From NCBI GenBank assembly GCA_029817715.1, contig JARUPY010000606.1:7626001-7690000 (forward strand): 64,000 nucleotides of DNA. The letters run 5' to 3'. The DNA is from Melastoma dodecandrum (Eukaryota > Streptophyta > Magnoliopsida > Myrtales > Melastomataceae). Numbering within the stretch: position 1 is the first letter of the stretch; each line of letters starts with the position of its first letter. Below the pieces are notes generated by a model, which saw nothing but the letters and a program-made list of their open reading frames with translations, searched no databases and had not been told where the DNA came from. A program made the translations under genes and the position numbers. This document shows positions 59,647 through 64,000 of this stretch, piece after piece.

Positions 59647-61933
59647 TGATCATTGGCAAGTGAACGGAACCCCATCCCTCCTTATGTCTATCTAAGTAAT
59701 GCAATAAAGACTAGGCCCTTGGTCGGATCTGATCAGATGCTGCGGCTCGGTGATGAACCGACGATGGTTGATGGGTCATTGACTCTGTCCTTGTTTGTCT
59801 TAAAAGGGACTCTCTTAATCGTAATTTTTTGTTTTTGGGTAAATGTTACTTTAGATCTGGAGCCCCTCCCTTTTAACCCTAAACTTGTAGGGAAAGTCGG
59901 GATAGCGTAGGATGACGATGATCACCCCTAATCAAACCCCCACATTTTCAGTACGATCACACAGTCCTCTTCTGACGCCCTCTTTGACGAGCTTAAGACA
60001 TCCAATCCTTGGGACATACACCTGTCCGAAAGCCCCGTCCCCGGATTTAAAACACTACTACGCTTCCATTGGGTTCAAGATTTAAAAAACTCCCATTGTC
60101 TCGTAAATTTTTTTCAAAACCAAAAGCATAATACTAACCTCAGTCGATGATGCGATTATCCATGAGATTTTCACGAAGGGGTCATTGTCACCGTGTTATA
60201 TCATTTTGTGGGGTGGGGGTTGGGGGGACAACTTGCCAAACTTTAACCAACCACCCAAAACCAAATTCGGGCAAAGCCCCCAATCGCCGGCCTTGACCTC
60301 CTTTGTAGTAAGTACACATGCAAAAACCTCATTGGTCCTCCACCCCGAGATCAAATGTCACACGAGTTAAGAAGGCTGATTAATTAATCTTTCGTGTTAC
60401 GTGACAATTACGCTATCAATTTCCCTGAGTGTCAAACCCGTTGTTGTTGAAGTAGACAATTTTCTGCTACCCTTTTAATTTTATTATAACATTGAAAGAC
60501 GAAAGGACAACATGCTTTTGTCCCCCATCTCACCTACTTCGCCCCCCAGCCGGAGCCGAGAAAATAATTCAATTAATTCAATTCATCACGTGATCATGTC
60601 TCATAATAAAATCAAGCGAAAAACATTTACAAGTATCGGGAAAACATTTTATTATAACAATTATTAATGTATGCTAAAGTTCATATGTAGGGTTTGTTGA
60701 TATCGGAGCTCAACTCAACATAAACCCCCCCACAAATGACAAATCCTGTTTTGATCGAATGAATAATCAAAAGGGGGGGGGGGGCGGTTTCGTAATCTTA
60801 CCTACTCCCCCAATGCCAAGTCGTGAATTCAACGTTACTTGAGATCCCCCACGAGATGACTTAGTTTAAAGTAGTAGGAAGTTGCCCCACCCCCACCAAC
60901 TCTCTTGTCTCCCCCCACCCAAGACTTGAGATCCAACCCCCACCACGACATTTTACTTCCACCTATCGTTTAGGTCGTGTATATATTTTTTATTTTTGCT
61001 TTGATGATGAGGAGCTGGGGGAGCCTGGAATGTGTACCTCACGCGCCGGTGGTTGCGTGGGAATGGAAGGGCATAACCGTCAGGGGATAAATGTGGAAGC
61101 ATTCTCTCAAGTACAAAATAAATTTCCCTGCCTTCATCAATACCGTTTTTTGACACCAAAAAAATTCCCGTATCATTAATGTCTGTTGAGTAAGAACGAG
61201 AGATTCCCGGGGCTTGAAATTACGTATACGCCCCGCACCAACCCCCCCGCATCCAGTAATGCAGAAGACCCCCATTTCTCTCCTCTCTCTCTCTCTCTAT
61301 AAATGGAGAGTCCCCTCCTCTTACATCCCCTGCGCCGTTCCCCCCTTCCCCTTCGTAGGTTGCCTTTCTTTGTTGATAAGAGCGGGAACCAACTCTCCCC
61401 CTTTCTTCTATCTTCTCCCTCGACCGAGGTCCGTCCCCCTTCTCCTTCTCCCGCCTCTGTCGTGTTTCTCCTCTTCAGTACTCCATGGTCCCGACCGACT
61501 GCCTCCTGATTCCGCTTAACCCTAATAATCTATGAGATTTTTTAGTTGGACTTGTCTCGGACCGTGTCTCAGATCTACTTGACTTTATTAGTCTTTTGAC
61601 TCTATTTTTTTTTTGGACTGTTGGTTCTGGTGGAGTGGATCTTCCTCTCCCACAAACATAGATCTGATTCCCCCATCGAATCCCTTTTTCTCGTTCGTGG
61701 TTGATTTGATGTTGACCGCCCCCCGTTTGAGTGTTGGGAATTAGTTCGTCCTATCGGATCTGCTTCCATTCTTTACCTGAGAGCCGGATCTGATTGTTGA
61801 TTTCTGAGGGTATCCTGTTGGGTCTGTCGGTTGATTCTTATCGTTGTCTGTGAAGAATGTGTGGGGTTTTGTGGTAGTGGGTTTTTTTTTTAAGTTAGAC
61901 GACTGAGCGTTGTTTGATGGTGGGTGCAGAGCA
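59647..61933. other. Gap between dehydrin and MetE
   Basis: About 2.3 kb with several G- and C-homopolymer tracts (for example near 60774-60783). TATAAAT at about 61298-61304 follows a CT microsatellite (about 61272-61297), and the MetE leader follows; a pre-ATG intron ending near 61930 is likely (GGTGCAG before AGCAATGG). No other gene was found. Confidence 0.5.
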
Positions 61934-63918
61934 ATGGCGTCCCACATCGTTGGATACCCCCGTATGGGCCCCAAGAGAGAGCTCAAGTTCGCCCTCGAGT
62001 CCTTCTGGGACGGCAAGAGCACCGCTGCGGACCTGCAGAAGGTGGCCGCCGAGCTTAGGTCATCCATCTGGAAGCAGATGGCCTCCGCCGGGATCAAGTA
62101 CATCCCCAGCAACACTTTCTCGTACTACGACCAGGTGCTCGACACCACCGCCATGCTCGGCGCAGTTCCCCCCAGGTACAACTGGAACGGCGGTGAGATC
62201 GGGTTCGATGTTTACTTCTCCATGGCCAGAGGAAATGCCTCTGTCCCTGCTATGGAGATGACCAAGTGGTTCGACACCAACTAGTGAGTGATCTGCTCTA
62301 TCTTTGCCAATTCTCTCGGAGGACGTGCCGTTCAAAATTTCCCTTGCTAATGTATGCCCGTGTCTGTTTTTGCAGCCACTTCATTGTGCCCGAGTTGGGT
62401 CCTGATGTCAAGTTCAGCTATGCTTCTCACAAGGCTGTCACCGAGTACAAGGAGGCTAAGGCGGTATGCACTTTATTCGTGATTTATCCTTATGAATCCT
62501 GACTTGATCCAGATTAATGGGTCATTTTCACTGTTATATATTTAGTTTATATCAATATTTGGATAATTATGCAGATCTAATGTTTATACGAGAAATTGAT
62601 AATTGATTAGTTTTGAAGAATTGAATTATGAGCAGTTGGCTATTTTTTCAATAACATTTTACTTCATTTTGACTTAAGAAAAATATAGCGTGCCGGCTTT
62701 TAAGGATGCCACATTCTCGAATGATTTATTAGATAGCAAGTCGCCAGCAAGTAAGAGTATGGTATTGTGTTACTCTGTGCGATAGTTCGAGGACTTACTG
62801 AAATTCGTTGGTGTATTCCAGCTCGGAGTCGACACCGTCCCCGTCCTTATCGGCCCGGTCTCCTACTTGCTTCTGTCAAAGCCTGCCAAGGGTGTTGAGA
62901 AGACCTTTTCTCTTCTCTCCCTCCTCGGAAAGATTCTTCCAATCTACAAGTAAACCTTGAATATGTTATGCTCCTGTATTTATGTGAGCACTCTTCTTCG
63001 ATTGGTTATAACCATCTTGTTCTGCATTGTTGCTCCAGGGAAGTCATTGCTGAATTGAAGGCAGCTGGTGCGACTTGGATCCAGATCGATGAGCCCACTC
63101 TTGTGATGGATCTCGAGGCCTACAAATTGCAGGCTTTCACCGAAGCTTATGCCGAGCTGGAATCATCCCTTTCTGGCTTGAATGTCCTGATTGAGACCTA
63201 CTTTGCGGATATTCCTGCGGAGGCATTCAAGGTCCTCACCTCCTTGAAAGGTGTTACTGGCTTTGGGTTCGATTTGGTTCGTGGTACTCAAACCATTGAG
63301 CTGATCAAGAGTGGATTCCCTGCTGGGAAGTATCTTTTTGCTGGTGTTGTTGATGGAAGGAACATCTGGGCCAATGACCTCGCTTCTTCTGTCGCTACCC
63401 TCACGACCCTTGAGGCCATCGTGGGCAAAGGTAACAAACTCTCCGCAATTCCAGGTCTCTTCATTTAATCTCAAATCATACAATGCTAATGTTAGTGTTC
63501 CAAAATGTTTCTGCAGACAAACTCGTTGTATCCACTTCCTGCTCCCTTTTGCACACTGCGGTTGACCTCGTCAACGAGACCAAGTTGGACAAGGAGCTGA
63601 AATCATGGCTTGCGTTTGCTGCTCAGAAGATTGTTGAAGTTGATGCCTTGGCAAAGGCTCTGGACGGAAAGAAGGATGAGGTATAAATCCCACTCCTTCT
63701 AGTTCCATTGCTAGGACGAACATTGACTCGAACAACTCCTCCCAACAAGAATGATGCAATCCATTCCTGTCCTTTCTTCACATTAATGATTGTTTGCTCC
63801 TTTTTGCGCATGTCCACTGATTCGATCTCCTCTACAGGCGTTCTTTGCTGCTAATGCAGCTGCTCAGGCTTCCAGGAAGAGCTCGCCGAGGGTGACAAAT
63901 GAAGCTGTTCAGAAGGCT
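61934..63918 (+). CDS. MS1: Cobalamin-independent methionine synthase (MetE), 5' part
   Basis: Six complete exons (61934-62283, 62376-62463, 62822-62949, 63039-63430, 63517-63680, 63838-63918) give the first 401 residues; the gene continues past the window. It starts [20 protein letters not shown] and runs through [56 protein letters not shown] and [20 protein letters not shown]. Further conserved parts are [29 protein letters not shown] and [14 protein letters not shown]. This is the N-terminal domain and the start of the linker; the zinc-binding catalytic half lies outside. The enzyme methylates homocysteine from methyl-tetrahydrofolate-polyglutamate, in cytosol for this N-terminus (no transit peptide). 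Confidence 0.97.
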
Positions 63919-64000
63919 GTATGTTCCTTCATTTCCCTCCCCAGTTGCGACTGCTAATTCAGCGAGTGTTCAGTGGTGGCTGACTCCTTTTCCATTATCT

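Overview
This window is nuclear DNA from a flowering plant. The evidence is plant-type gene families, short GT-AG introns in almost every gene, chloroplast-targeted proteins, plant-specific families (R2R3-MYB, MYB-CC, group A bZIP, QUIRKY-type MCTP, KS-type dehydrin, PSY-type peptide) and plant LTR and hAT transposons. I cannot name the species from sequence alone. Gene density is high: about 22 genes or gene remnants in 64 kb, with most gaps between 0.4 and 2.5 kb.

Layout. 1-6.4 kb: the 3' part of a UBC22/UBE2S-type E2 (+), a calmodulin (-), a broken VARLMGL/DUF4378-type gene (-) and a membrane-anchored cupin protein (-). 7-10.5 kb: a decayed ZIFL-type MFS transporter (-) whose first intron holds a 2.0 kb non-autonomous LTR retrotransposon with a perfect 5-bp target duplication. 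11-15 kb: a PHL7-like MYB-CC factor (+) converging on an AREB3/DPBF-type bZIP (-). 15-17.6 kb: mostly unassigned, with an orphan heavy-metal-domain fragment. 17.6-21.7 kb: a MAPR/MSBP haem-binding protein and a SEC14 protein. 23.5-26.4 kb: a truncated translin copy and a chloroplast GrpE with a heat-shock-element-like array upstream. 28.4-29.7 kb: a subgroup-1 R2R3-MYB.

32.8-39.4 kb: chloroplast S-sulfocysteine synthase, NADH-cytochrome b5 reductase and a small secreted PSY-type peptide precursor, all on the minus strand. 40.5-43.5 kb: intronless QUIRKY-like MCTP. 43.6-45.9 kb: hAT transposon relic. 46-49.5 kb: choline-transporter-like protein and a plastid DnaJ-type zinc-finger protein. 50.7-57.8 kb: membrin, p23-2-like co-chaperone and COG4. 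59.4 kb: histidine-rich KS dehydrin. 61.9 kb to the right edge: cobalamin-independent methionine synthase, which runs off the window.

The genes are mostly unrelated housekeeping and regulatory loci, as expected for a plant chromosome arm. Loose themes are Golgi trafficking (membrin, COG4), protein folding (GrpE, p23, DnaJ zinc finger), sulfur and methyl metabolism (CS26, MetE) and ABA or drought response (bZIP, MYB, dehydrin). The least routine items are the PSY-type peptide gene, the LTR insertion inside a dying ZIFL gene, two compensating frameshifts in the VARLMGL gene, the truncated translin, and the phased heat-shock-like array upstream of GrpE. Exon boundaries were inferred by eye from GT-AG sites, reading-frame continuity and remembered family sequences. 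No alignment or search was run.
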